NCBI RefSeq assembly: GCF_022370635.2
Contig: NZ_CP092362.2
Coordinates: 2,046,001 to 2,110,000, forward strand
Length of the DNA: 64,000 nucleotides
From: Mycolicibacterium crocinum
GTDB taxonomy: Bacteria > Actinomycetota > Actinomycetes > Mycobacteriales > Mycobacteriaceae
Reading direction: 5' to 3'
Part shown: piece after piece, positions 51,636 through 60,902 of the stretch
Numbering within the stretch: the stretch's first letter is position 1
Layout of the letters: each line of letters begins with the position of its first letter
Translations under genes and position numbers: made by a program
Notes under the pieces: generated by a model
Database searches by the model: none
What the model was told of the DNA's origin: nothing
What the model saw: only the letters and a program-made list of their open reading frames with translations

Positions 51636-52382
51636 GTGCGTGACGTGCGCAAAGTGTCCAGATCGCGTGCCGGCTCCGAGCCCGGCAAGGTCGACGCGCG
51701 CAGCGAGCGCTGGCGTGAGCATCGTAAGAAGGTGCGCGCGGAGATCGTCGACGCCGCCTTCCGCTCGATCGACAAACATGGACCCGAGGTCAGCCTCCGC
51801 GAGATCGCCGAAGAGGCCGGCACCGCGAAGCCGAAGATCTACCGGCACTTCGCCGACAAGTCCGACCTCTTCCAGGCCATCGGCAAGCGGCTGCGCGACA
51901 TGCTGTGGGCTGCGATTTTCTCCAACATCGACGCCGCGACGGACCCGACCCGCGAGGTGGTGCGCCGAGGTGTCGCGGAGTACGTCAACCTCGTCGAGCA
52001 GCACCCCAACGTGCTGCGGTTCATGTTGCAGGGCCGGTTCCCCGAGCAGTCGGAGTCCACGCAGCGCGCGCTCAACGAGGGGCGTGAGATCACCATGGCG
52101 TTCGCCGACACGTTCGACAACGAGCTGCGCGGCATGCAGCTCGATCCCGCCGCGCTGCAACTGGCTGCGGCGGCGGCGTTCGGCGCGTGCTCGGCGGCCA
52201 CCGACTGGTGGCTGGGTCCGGACCCAGACAGCCAGCGCCGGATGCCGACGGACGAGTTCATCAATCACCTGACGACGATCATGCTCGGCACGGTCAACGG
52301 CACTGCTGACGTGCTGGGGGTCAATCTCGATCCCGACCGCCCGATTCACGACGCCATGCAGCGGCGCGCCGCCGTCAGCTGA
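51636..52382 (+). CDS. TetR family regulator of the monooxygenase
   Basis: About 248 residues from GTG 51636 (GTG 51645 is an equal choice; lengths bracket Rv3050c). The Arg/Lys-rich start is followed by RAEIVDAAFRSIDKHGPE and REIAEEAGTAKPKIYRHFAD, a standard TetR helix-turn-helix. The ligand domain contains VRRGVAEYVNLVEQHPNVLR. It lies 42 bp upstream of the flavin monooxygenase gene, and the gap holds a long palindrome, so repression of that gene is likely. The return of the M. tuberculosis gene order begins here. Confidence 0.88.
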   Translation: MRDVRKVSRSRAGSEPGKVDARSERWREHRKKVRAEIVDAAFRSIDKHGPEVSLREIAEEAGTAKPKIYRHFADKSDLFQAIGKRLRDMLWAAIFSNIDAATDPTREVVRRGVAEYVNLVEQHPNVLRFMLQGRFPEQSESTQRALNEGREITMAFADTFDNELRGMQLDPAALQLAAAAAFGACSAATDWWLGPDPDSQRRMPTDEFINHLTTIMLGTVNGTADVLGVNLDPDRPIHDAMQRRAAVS

Positions 52383-52388
52383 AACGGC

Positions 52389-52415
52389 ATACCCGATACC
52401 GCCGGTATTGGGTAT
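52389..52415. promoter_or_regulatory. 27-bp palindromic operator between TetR and monooxygenase
   Basis: ATACCC at 52389, ATACC at 52396, GGTAT at 52404 and GGGTAT at 52410 form a nested inverted repeat with a single asymmetric G/T pair, ending 9 bp before the monooxygenase ATG. It is a probable TetR site blocking transcription or translation. Confidence 0.75.
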
Positions 52416-52424
52416 TTTGGTTTC

Positions 52425-53930
52425 ATGACTGTTGCAGAACCGACCGTCGCCGACACCACCACCGAACCCGTACACACCCGGGCGCTGGTCATCGGCACCG
52501 GATTCTCCGGGCTGGGGATGGGTATCGAGCTGCAGCGGCGCGGTGTCGACTTCCTGATTTTGGAGAAGGCCGACGACATCGGCGGCACCTGGCGCGACAA
52601 CAGCTACCCGGGCTGCGCGTGCGACATCCCCGCACACCTCTATTCGTTCTCCTTCGAGCCCAAGCCCGACTGGACCTACATGTGGTCGCTGCAACCGGAG
52701 ATCCTCGACTACCTCAGGGGCGTGACCGAGAAGCACGGCCTGCGGCGCTACATCCATTTCGGCGCTCGCGTCGAGCGTGCCCATTGGGATGACGCCGAGT
52801 ATCGCTGGCATGTCTTCACCGAGGACGGCCGCGAGTACGTCGCGCAGTTCCTGATCTCCGGGGCCGGCGCGCTGCACATCCCGTCCATCCCGGACTTCGA
52901 GGGCCTCGCCGACTTCGAAGGGGAGGCGTTCCATTCGGCGCAGTGGGATCACAGCGTCGACCTCACCGGCAAGAAGGTCGCCGTCATCGGCACGGGCGCA
53001 AGCGCGATCCAGCTCGTCCCGGAGATCGTCGACAAGGTCGGTGCGCTGCAGCTCTACCAGCGCACCCCGGCGTGGGTGCTGCCGCGATCCAACAATCCGA
53101 TCCCGCACTGGATGCGCAACGCGTTCGGCTCGGTCCCCGGGACACGCGCTGCGTTGCGCACCGGCATCTACTGGTTCCAAGAGGCGCTCGGATTCGCGAT
53201 CACCAAACGTCCGGAGCTGCTGGTGCTCGGCGAGAAGGCCGGCAAGTGGAACATCCGCCACCAGGTCCGTGATCGCGAGCTGCGGCGTCGACTGACCCCG
53301 ACCTATCAGGTGGGCTGCAAGCGAGTCCTGTTCTCCAACAACTACTTCCGTGCTATCGCGAAACCTCATTCGGAGCTGGTGACCGATCGGATCGCCCGGA
53401 TCACCCCGCGCGGGATCGTCACCGAGGACGGGACCGAACGTGACGTCGATGTCATCGTGTTCGCGACGGGCTTCCATGTCACCGACTCCTACACCTACGT
53501 CGGCATCAAGGGTCCCGGCGGTGAGGATCTGGTGGACCGGTGGAACCGCGAGGGCGTACAGGCGCACCGCGGGATCACCGTCGCCGACATGCCGAACCTG
53601 TTCTTCCTGCTCGGGCCGAACACCGGTCTCGGACACAACTCGGTGGTGTTCATGATCGAGTCGCAGATCCGTTACGTGGGCCAGGCGATCGGCGCCGTCG
53701 ACAGGGCCGGCGCGCAAGCGCTGGCGCCGACGCGTTCGGCGCAGGACGCGTTCAACGCCGAACTGCAGGACGATCTGCAGGACGCGGTGTGGAGCACCGG
53801 CGGCTGCAGCAGCTGGTACCTCGACGAGCACGGCAAGAACCGCACGCTGTGGAGCGGCATGACGTGGCAGTACTGGTTGGCCACCCGCTCGTTGAAGCGC
53901 TCGGAGTACCGCTTCTCCGGCGTGCGATGA
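52425..53930 (+). CDS. FAD-dependent Baeyer-Villiger-type monooxygenase
   Basis: 501-residue class B flavin monooxygenase. The FAD motif is ALVIGTGFSGLGMGIELQRR, followed by GGTWRDNSYPGCACDIPAHL. The Baeyer-Villiger fingerprint FxGxxxHxxxW is seen as FEGEAFHSAQWDH. The NADPH motif is VAVIGTGASAIQLVPEI, and VIVFATGFHVTDSY closes it. It should insert oxygen into a ketone or oxidise a sulfur/nitrogen group. Its position equals Rv3049c. Family members activate thiocarbonyl drugs such as ethionamide, but that is not shown for this protein. It is controlled by the upstream TetR through the palindrome. Confidence 0.93.
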   Translation: MTVAEPTVADTTTEPVHTRALVIGTGFSGLGMGIELQRRGVDFLILEKADDIGGTWRDNSYPGCACDIPAHLYSFSFEPKPDWTYMWSLQPEILDYLRGVTEKHGLRRYIHFGARVERAHWDDAEYRWHVFTEDGREYVAQFLISGAGALHIPSIPDFEGLADFEGEAFHSAQWDHSVDLTGKKVAVIGTGASAIQLVPEIVDKVGALQLYQRTPAWVLPRSNNPIPHWMRNAFGSVPGTRAALRTGIYWFQEALGFAITKRPELLVLGEKAGKWNIRHQVRDRELRRRLTPTYQVGCKRVLFSNNYFRAIAKPHSELVTDRIARITPRGIVTEDGTERDVDVIVFATGFHVTDSYTYVGIKGPGGEDLVDRWNREGVQAHRGITVADMPNLFFLLGPNTGLGHNSVVFMIESQIRYVGQAIGAVDRAGAQALAPTRSAQDAFNAELQDDLQDAVWSTGGCSSWYLDEHGKNRTLWSGMTWQYWLATRSLKRSEYRFSGVR

Positions 53931-53989
53931 CCCGACACGCCGACGTGATTTACGGCGCGCGTCGGACCTGTGGATTCGAGGTCTGTGAA

Positions 53990-54005
53990 ACACAACTTGT
54001 TGTGT
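53990..54005. promoter_or_regulatory. NrdR box 1, nrdF2 promoter
   Basis: ACACAACTTGTTGTGT, a nearly perfect palindrome matching the NrdR consensus, 84 bp upstream of nrdF2. Confidence 0.85.
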
Positions 54006-54021
54006 TGCGGCGTGTTGTCCG

Positions 54022-54037
54022 ACCCCAGGGGTAGTGT
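54022..54037. promoter_or_regulatory. NrdR box 2, nrdF2 promoter
   Basis: ACCCCAGGGGTAGTGT begins exactly 32 bp after box 1. Its TAGTGT half matches box 2 of nrdHIE. Confidence 0.75.
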
Positions 54038-54076
54038 TTTGGTCGTCAGCCGGAAACGGGGCAAACAGCGTGGTGA

Positions 54077-55063
<987 letters not shown>

Positions 55064-55091
55064 TCCTTGGCCCGACACGTGGGTTCGGTTG

Positions 55092-55937
55092 CTAACCCGC
55101 CAGATTGAAACGCCCTTGGCTGCCGTAGATGGCCAGAGAGATGAGCAGCGTCACCGACACCAGGACGACCAGCGACGTCCGCACAGCATCACCCGTCGCG
55201 ACGCCGACACCCGACGGGCCTCCGGACGCGTTGAAGCCAAAGTAGGTGTGGATCAACAGGATTGCGATGGCCATCAGGATGGCTTGAACGAACGACCACA
55301 GCAGGTCGATCGGACTCAAGAACGTCGAGAAGTAGTGTTGGTACAGACCTGCCGACTGCCCCAGCAGCACCACGGTTGTGTACTGGCTGGCAAGGAAAGA
55401 CAGGATCACCGCGATCGCATACAGCGGCGCGATCGACACCATCCCGGCGACGATCCGGGTACTGACCAAGAACGCCAGTGGCGGGATCGCCATGGCCTCC
55501 AGCGCATCGATCTCCTGGTTGACCCGCATCGCTCCCAATTGGGCGGTGACACCCGCACCGAAAGTGGCGGCCAACCCGATTCCGGCCACGACAGGTGCCG
55601 AGATGCGCACGTTGATGAACGCCGCCAGAAATCCGGTGAGCGCTTCGATCCCGATGTCGCCCAGCGAGCTGTAGCCCTGCACGGCCAACGTGCCGCCGGT
55701 CGCGACGGTGAGGAATCCAACGACCACCAGAGTGCCGCCGATCATCGCCAAGACGCCTGCGCCCATACTGATTTCGGCGACCAGGCGAACGATCTCGATG
55801 CGGTAGAAGCGCACGGCAGCGGGGATGCCTGCTATCGCCTTGGCATAGAAGAGCGCCTGATCACCGATCCGGCCCAGCACGTACCACGGGCGCTCCGCCG
55901 CGCGGGTCAACCGGGGAAACACAGCTCGGTGCGTCAT
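55092..55937 (-). CDS. orphan YrbE/MlaE-family ABC permease
   Basis: 281-residue permease of the MlaE/YrbE family with five to six membrane helices and the conserved EIDALEAMAIPPLAFLVSTR segment (the EQ-loop-like motif that contacts the ATPase). In mycobacteria YrbEA/YrbEB pairs precede six mce genes for lipid import. Here there is only one copy, YrbEB-like, and no mce gene or ATPase nearby. It might pair with YrbE proteins encoded elsewhere. It is convergent with nrdF2, only 28 bp away, and sits where Rv3047c lies in M. tuberculosis. Confidence 0.88.
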   Translation of the reverse strand: MTHRAVFPRLTRAAERPWYVLGRIGDQALFYAKAIAGIPAAVRFYRIEIVRLVAEISMGAGVLAMIGGTLVVVGFLTVATGGTLAVQGYSSLGDIGIEALTGFLAAFINVRISAPVVAGIGLAATFGAGVTAQLGAMRVNQEIDALEAMAIPPLAFLVSTRIVAGMVSIAPLYAIAVILSFLASQYTTVVLLGQSAGLYQHYFSTFLSPIDLLWSFVQAILMAIAILLIHTYFGFNASGGPSGVGVATGDAVRTSLVVLVSVTLLISLAIYGSQGRFNLAG

Positions 55938-56041
55938 GGGGTTCGTCGCCTCACCCCCTCACTGTCGGTGTCGGGCCGGCGCACACCGTAGAGCCGTTCG
56001 TCCCGGTTATCGAGACCAAAGACGTCAATCAGCTGGGACAG

Positions 56042-56953
56042 ATGTTTGAGACAGGGCGTCTCATCACGGATGCTGAGGACGTGAGCTCATCCGAACGGTT
56101 CGACGCGGCTGGTGTCGACGGCATCCGCATCGCCGCGGAACGCATCGGTGATCCTGGCGCGCCGGCCGTGGTGTTTCTGCACGGCGGCGGGCAGACCCGC
56201 CGATCCTGGGGTCGGGCGGCCGCCGCGGTGGCTGCCCGCGGTTGGCAGGCGGTCACCGTCGACCTGCGCGGGCACGGCGAATCCGACTGGTCGCCGGACG
56301 GCGACTATCGGGTCGTCAGCTTCGCCGGGGACGTGCTCGAAGTCATGCGGCACCTGCCACCACGCCCCGTGCTCGTCGGCGCCTCGCTGGGCGGATTCAC
56401 CGGCATGGTGCTCGCCGGCGAGCTGGCGCCCGATGCCCTGCGCGCGCTGGTTCTCGTCGACATCGTCCCGGACATGAACCCGTCCGGGGCCGAGCGCATC
56501 CACCAGTTCATGTACGACCGCGTGGAATCCGGCTTCGCATCGCTCGATGAAGTGGCCGACATGATTCAGGAGTACAACCCGCATCGTCCCCGCCCCGACG
56601 ATCTCGACGGCCTGCGCGCGAATCTGCGTCACCGCGACGGCCGTTGGTATTGGCACTGGGATCCGAAGTTCATCGATGGCACCGCATCGCGCCCACCCAT
56701 CGAGGTGACCGAAGTCGATCGCATCAACGCGGCGGTCGGAGCGATTGTGGCTGCCGGTACTCCGATGCTGCTGGTGCGCGGTCAGATGAGTGACCTCGTC
56801 ACCCAGGAACGCGCCGACGAGTTCCTCCAGCGGTTCCCGCAGGTCGAGTTCGTCGACGTCGCCGGAGCCGGTCACATGGTCGCCGGCGACCGCAACGATC
56901 TGTTCGCCGATTCGGTCGTGAATTTCCTGGCGAAATGCGACGCCGACCGGTAA
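56042..56953 (+). CDS. alpha/beta hydrolase
   Basis: 303 residues. Features are VFLHGGGQTRRSWG (oxyanion region), TVDLRGHGESDW, nucleophile Ser in LVGASLGGFTGM, an Asp region (MLLVRGQMSDLVT) and catalytic His in AGAGHMVAGD. Fold and length fit esterases, epoxide hydrolases or C-C hydrolases; a Trp-rich lid is present. The start is uncertain: ATG 56042 lies upstream of an inverted repeat, whereas GTG 56081 has GAGGA just before it and gives a family-like N-terminus. The latter may be correct (290 residues). It is divergent from the permease. Confidence 0.88.
   Translation: MFETGRLITDAEDVSSSERFDAAGVDGIRIAAERIGDPGAPAVVFLHGGGQTRRSWGRAAAAVAARGWQAVTVDLRGHGESDWSPDGDYRVVSFAGDVLEVMRHLPPRPVLVGASLGGFTGMVLAGELAPDALRALVLVDIVPDMNPSGAERIHQFMYDRVESGFASLDEVADMIQEYNPHRPRPDDLDGLRANLRHRDGRWYWHWDPKFIDGTASRPPIEVTEVDRINAAVGAIVAAGTPMLLVRGQMSDLVTQERADEFLQRFPQVEFVDVAGAGHMVAGDRNDLFADSVVNFLAKCDADR
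56047..56063. promoter_or_regulatory. inverted repeat near hydrolase start
   Basis: TGAGAC-AGGGC-GTCTCA, perfect 6-bp arms. If GTG 56081 is the start, it lies 17 bp upstream and could be an operator. Confidence 0.35.
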
Positions 56954-57027
56954 ACGAGGTGTGAACCGGCGGCGAACTGTCCAATCGGTGCTGGCGCCGG
57001 TCGCGTGCAACCGAGAGACTGAGCGTC

Positions 57028-57357
57028 GTGACCGCTACGTCGCTGTTGAACTCGATCCTGAACTGGCTGCGGGCCGGCTACCCCAACGGAGTCCCCGGAC
57101 CGGACCGGGTCCCGCTGTTGGCGCTGTTGCGCTCGACCCCGCTGACCGAGGAACAGATCAAAGAGGTCGTCGCCCACATCACCGCCAAGGATTCACCGGC
57201 ACTCGACGGCGGGATCAACGAGGACGAGATCGCCGAGTTCATCAAAGACGTCAGCCACCACGACGCCGGACCGGAGAACGTCAAGCGGGTGGCGGCCACA
57301 CTGGCCGCGGCCGGTTGGCCGCTGGCCGGTGTGGCCGAAGAGACCCTCGAGGACTGA
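57028..57357 (+). CDS. DUF3349 family protein
   Basis: 109-residue acidic helical protein: LLNSILNWLRAGYPNGVPGP, then PLLALLRSTPLTEEQIKEVV and PENVKRVAATLAAAGWPLAG. This is DUF3349, represented in M. tuberculosis by Rv3046c (same neighbourhood) and Rv0543c. Structures of the family show a small helical bundle, but no function is known to me. The start is GTG 57028. It is convergent with adhC, ending 1 bp before it. Confidence 0.92.
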   Translation: MTATSLLNSILNWLRAGYPNGVPGPDRVPLLALLRSTPLTEEQIKEVVAHITAKDSPALDGGINEDEIAEFIKDVSHHDAGPENVKRVAATLAAAGWPLAGVAEETLED

Positions 57358-57358
57358 C

Positions 57359-58411
57359 CTATTCGCCGCGCAGCGTCGCGGTGTCGATGACGAACCGGTA
57401 GCGCACGTCGCTGGCCAGGACTCGCTCGTAGGCCTCGTTGATGTAATCGGGTTGAATGACCTCGATTTCGGGGGCCACGCCGTGTTCGGCGCAGAAGTCC
57501 AGCATTTCCTGGGTCTCGGCGATCCCACCGATCAGGGAACCGGAGAGGCTGCGCCGACCCATGATGAGTGCGCCGGCAGGCACTTCCATCGGATGTTCGG
57601 GCATGCCGAGTTCGACCAGCGTGCCGTCGAGGGCGAGCAGGCCCAGGTAGGCGTTCAGGTCCAGGTTGGCCGAAACCGTGTTGAGAATGAGGTCGAACCT
57701 GCCGGCCAGCTTCTCGAAGGTCGCCGGATCGCTGGTGGCGTAGTACTCGTCGGCGCCGAGGCGCAAACCGTCTTCCATCTTCTTGAGCGACTGGCTCAGC
57801 ACGGTGACATGGGCGCCCATCGCCTTGGCGAGCTTCACGCCCACGTGGCCCAGGCCGCCGAGGCCGATGACCGCAACCTTCTTGTCCGGCCCGGCATTCC
57901 AGTGCCGCAGCGGCGAGTAGAGCGTGATGCCGGCGCACAACAGTGGCGCCGCGGCATCCAACTCGATGCCGTCGGGAATCCGCAGGACGTAGTTCTCGTC
58001 GACGACGATCGAACCGCTGTATCCGCCTTGGGTGGGCTGTCCGTCGCGGCCGACTCCGTTGTAGGTTCCGATCATTCCGGGATTGCTGCAGTACTGCTCG
58101 AGGCCGGCCTTACAGCTCGGGCACTCGCGGCAGGAATCGACGAAGCACCCGACGCCAACCCGGTCGCCCACTTTGTATTTGGTGACCTCCGGACCGACTT
58201 CGGTTACTACACCGGCGATCTCGTGACCGGGCACCATCGGATACTCGACCTGGCCCCATTCGCCGCGCACCGTGTGGATATCGGAGTGGCAGATACCCGC
58301 GAAGTGAATGTCGAACTTCACGTCGTGCGCACCCACGTCGCGGCGGGTGATCGTGGTCTTGGTCAAAGGTTCGGTTGCCGACGTGGCGGCGTAAGCGGTA
58401 ACTGTGCTCAT
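57359..58411 (-). CDS. adhC: NADP-dependent zinc alcohol dehydrogenase AdhC
   Basis: 350-residue medium-chain dehydrogenase of the cinnamyl-alcohol type. Catalytic zinc ligands occur in AGICHSDIH and PGHEIAG. The structural zinc Cys cluster is in [15 protein letters not shown]. The cofactor motif is [18 protein letters not shown], with a following Ser (VLSQSLKK) instead of Asp, which favours NADPH. It reduces aldehydes. It corresponds to Rv3045. A perfect 16-bp palindrome lies 62 bp upstream. Confidence 0.95.
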   Translation of the reverse strand: MSTVTAYAATSATEPLTKTTITRRDVGAHDVKFDIHFAGICHSDIHTVRGEWGQVEYPMVPGHEIAGVVTEVGPEVTKYKVGDRVGVGCFVDSCRECPSCKAGLEQYCSNPGMIGTYNGVGRDGQPTQGGYSGSIVVDENYVLRIPDGIELDAAAPLLCAGITLYSPLRHWNAGPDKKVAVIGLGGLGHVGVKLAKAMGAHVTVLSQSLKKMEDGLRLGADEYYATSDPATFEKLAGRFDLILNTVSANLDLNAYLGLLALDGTLVELGMPEHPMEVPAGALIMGRRSLSGSLIGGIAETQEMLDFCAEHGVAPEIEVIQPDYINEAYERVLASDVRYRFVIDTATLRGE

Positions 58412-58473
58412 CGTGTCCTCGTGATCGCGTTTCAGGCAGCACTGATCGATTCAGCGTTTTGAGTGCAAGTTGT

Positions 58474-58489
58474 GTCGCAACGTTGCGAC
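58474..58489. promoter_or_regulatory. perfect palindrome upstream of adhC
   Basis: GTCGCAACGTTGCGAC, self-complementary, 62 bp from the adhC ATG. It is a candidate regulator site; no regulator gene is adjacent. Confidence 0.5.
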
Positions 58490-58539
58490 CATGAGGCATA
58501 ACCCGCCGGGGTGGGGTGGTAATCCCGACGTGACGAGAT

Positions 58540-58815
58540 TTACAGCCCGGCTGCGCGAACCCCGCCGTTGAACGATAACCGCTGATAGCTCACTACGCCC
58601 GCCAGCGTGTACGGGTCGCGGTCGATGATGCTCTGGGCATCCTCGGTGCTGATGTCCGTGGTGATCAGCACACCGCCGGTGCCGGTCTCGAGGCGTCCCG
58701 CCAGCAGGAGGCGGCCGGCGGCGACCTCGTCGTTCAGGAAGGCAAGGTGCGCCGGTCGGGTCTGGTCGACCTCGTCGAGCGGCTTCTCGTAGGTGATCGT
58801 CAGCACGTGGAACAC
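58540..58815 (-). CDS. YciI-like protein
   Basis: 91 residues: VFHVLTITYEKPLDEVDQTR, then AHLAFLNDEVAAGRLLLAGR, LETGTGGVLIT and a final DRDPYTLAGVVSYQRLSF. The His in PAHLAFL and the DPY motif are hallmarks of YciI/YCII proteins, a dimeric ferredoxin-like fold with uncertain enzymatic role. I chose GTG 58815 at the conserved beginning; longer frames to 58851 or 58947 add sequence that does not fit the family. It lies upstream of adhC in the same direction, 128 bp away. Confidence 0.85.
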   Translation of the reverse strand: MFHVLTITYEKPLDEVDQTRPAHLAFLNDEVAAGRLLLAGRLETGTGGVLITTDISTEDAQSIIDRDPYTLAGVVSYQRLSFNGGVRAAGL

Positions 58816-58970
58816 GGGTGTGAACGTTACCGGTCTGGTGTGGGCAGGCATGAACGGCGCCCAAATAACTGCCGGCGCGCATGTGGGCTGCCGACCTCCC
58901 CGAACGTTCACATGCGGAACACCGGTTCGTGGCAAACTGACAAGCACTTCGCAGCAATCTCGAAGGAGCG

Positions 58971-60887
58971 ATGATGACGCGTAGCGGCAAGGCCACCGTC
59001 AGGTTAGCGACGAGGCGATGTCGAGGACGCCGTGCTCCGGCCGTCGGCACGTCCAAGGTGTGCATCTGGTTGGGGTCGGGCGTCGTCATGGCGGGCGTCG
59101 GTGTTGCGCTCACCACCGGGACCCCGGTTGCCCACGCTGAGGCCGGAGCGACCGAAAGTTCAACCACGTCTGCCAGTGATAAGGCCGCACAGGCGAAGTC
59201 GCGCGCTCCCATCCATCGACAGATCGGCATCACCAAGACCGCGACACCCGGCCGTGCTGAGCGTCGGCCCGCCGCGGTACCGACCGGCCGTGCCGGCAGC
59301 GCTCGCTCTGCGCTTCGCGCTATTCGATCGTCCGGCCCGCTACCGGACGCGGCGGGGACACTGCAGCTCGCGGCGGCGGCCCCCGGTCGTCCGACGCCGA
59401 GCCCGGCCTCCGGATCGGCGCCCGTTGGCGCTGTTGAGGTAGAGCAAAGCGCGACCACAGGGCGTCGGGTAGCGAAGACCGCGGCCGCCGGTACCGCCGC
59501 GGTAACCGAGGTGGCGGTCCAATTCGGTGGGCAGGGCTTGGTGCTCACACCGGACGGCAAGCGCCTCTACACCGTCGACGAGACGGGCGGCACGGTCAGC
59601 GTCGTCAACACTGAGACCAACCAGCGGATCGGAGCGCCGATCGCTGTCGGCTCTCATCCGCTCGGCATTGCCATCAGCCGCGACGGCACGCGGATCTACG
59701 TGACGAACGGCGCCGACGGGACCGTGTCGGTGATCGACACCGACACCAACACCGTGGTGTCGACCTTTGGAGTGGTCGCCGACCCCAATGAGCTTCCACG
59801 TGCGGTGACGGTGGGCGCCGACGGGAAGTTCGTCTACGTCGCACGTAACGGCGGCAACACCGTCGCGGTCGTGGACACCACCAGCGAACAAGTCGTCGAC
59901 ACCATCACAGTGGGACCCCAACCCTCCCATGTCCTAGTGAGCCCCGACGGCTCGAAGCTTTACGTCGCCAGTATCGGCACCGTCACTGTTGTCGATACGG
60001 CCACCCACGATGTCATCACCAGCACGCTCGTCACACCCGGCGCCGATCGGATGGCGATCAGCCCGGACGGGACTCGGCTTTACGTGACCACGATGGGCGA
60101 CGGCGGCGTCGCGGTCATCGACACGACGGATTACAGCACCGTGACCACCATCCCCGCCGTCAATGCCGGCAATAGCGGCGGCATCGCCATCAGCCCGGAC
60201 GGGACCCGGCTCTACGTCGCCTCCTACTGGGACCAGAGCCAGGTGTTGGTTATCGACACCGCGACCAACACCGTGGTCGACACACTGCCGGTCTCGGACA
60301 GCACGCAGATGTTCCTGGCTGTCTCGCCCGACAACGCGCGATTGTTCGTCACTGTTAACGGCGGCATGGAAAACAGCGGCACTGCGGCGTCCGACGCGTC
60401 GAGCGCCTGGTTCTACAACTCCGTCGGAACGCTGGCCCAGAGGGGAGCCAACGGCATTCGGAACATCGTCGGCGACCGGGGCAATCCCAGGCAGCCCGAC
60501 GCTGGCAACAGCCAGAAAGAGATCGACTGGGAGAACAATTGGGAGGTGTTCAATCTCTACACGGGTTGGGCGCCTGGCTGGGGAACATTCATAAATGGGG
60601 TCAGCCTCGGACTTGACATCGGTCAGATGGTGAATGCGGTCGGGCGTGGTGATCGCGACGACATCGCTGACGAATTCGGTGATATCACTTCGGATCTCAT
60701 CGGTCTGATCCCGGTAGTTGGAGGATTCGGGGCGACGGCGGCCAAAGAGGGCATCTCCTATGCCGCGGGCGAAGTGGCCAGTGGTGTAGCTCATGTCGTC
60801 GACGATGCGGCCTACGCCGTCGGCGAATGGAGCTATAACGCTGGGCAAGCGGTGCAGGGCGTATGGAATTGGCTCACCGGCAAATAG
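58971..60887 (+). CDS. secreted YVTN beta-propeller repeat protein with conserved tail
   Basis: 638 residues. A long basic N-terminus leads to a hydrophobic core (VCIWLGSGVVMAGVGVALTT) and an Ala-His-Ala-like cleavage region. A low-complexity Ser/Ala/Pro stretch covers about 50-175. Residues 180-480 hold about seven YVTN repeats (for example YVTNGADGTVSVIDTDTNTV), forming a propeller. The last 150 residues (DWENNWEVFNLYTGWAPGWG, then ITSDLIGLIPVVGGF) are a separate helical, Gly-rich domain that looks like the pre-toxin or membrane-inserting modules of secreted proteins. Mycobacteria have several such cell-surface proteins of unknown role. SD GAAGGAG precedes ATG 58971; ATG 58974 follows directly. 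Confidence 0.85.
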   Translation: MMTRSGKATVRLATRRCRGRRAPAVGTSKVCIWLGSGVVMAGVGVALTTGTPVAHAEAGATESSTTSASDKAAQAKSRAPIHRQIGITKTATPGRAERRPAAVPTGRAGSARSALRAIRSSGPLPDAAGTLQLAAAAPGRPTPSPASGSAPVGAVEVEQSATTGRRVAKTAAAGTAAVTEVAVQFGGQGLVLTPDGKRLYTVDETGGTVSVVNTETNQRIGAPIAVGSHPLGIAISRDGTRIYVTNGADGTVSVIDTDTNTVVSTFGVVADPNELPRAVTVGADGKFVYVARNGGNTVAVVDTTSEQVVDTITVGPQPSHVLVSPDGSKLYVASIGTVTVVDTATHDVITSTLVTPGADRMAISPDGTRLYVTTMGDGGVAVIDTTDYSTVTTIPAVNAGNSGGIAISPDGTRLYVASYWDQSQVLVIDTATNTVVDTLPVSDSTQMFLAVSPDNARLFVTVNGGMENSGTAASDASSAWFYNSVGTLAQRGANGIRNIVGDRGNPRQPDAGNSQKEIDWENNWEVFNLYTGWAPGWGTFINGVSLGLDIGQMVNAVGRGDRDDIADEFGDITSDLIGLIPVVGGFGATAAKEGISYAAGEVASGVAHVVDDAAYAVGEWSYNAGQAVQGVWNWLTGK

Positions 60888-60902
60888 TCGGCGCTCACCC
60901 GG

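Noticed and set aside
51615..53993. 792-codon frame antisense to the TetR and monooxygenase genes
   Set aside because: It runs across two real genes and their operator; composition is typical of shadow frames.
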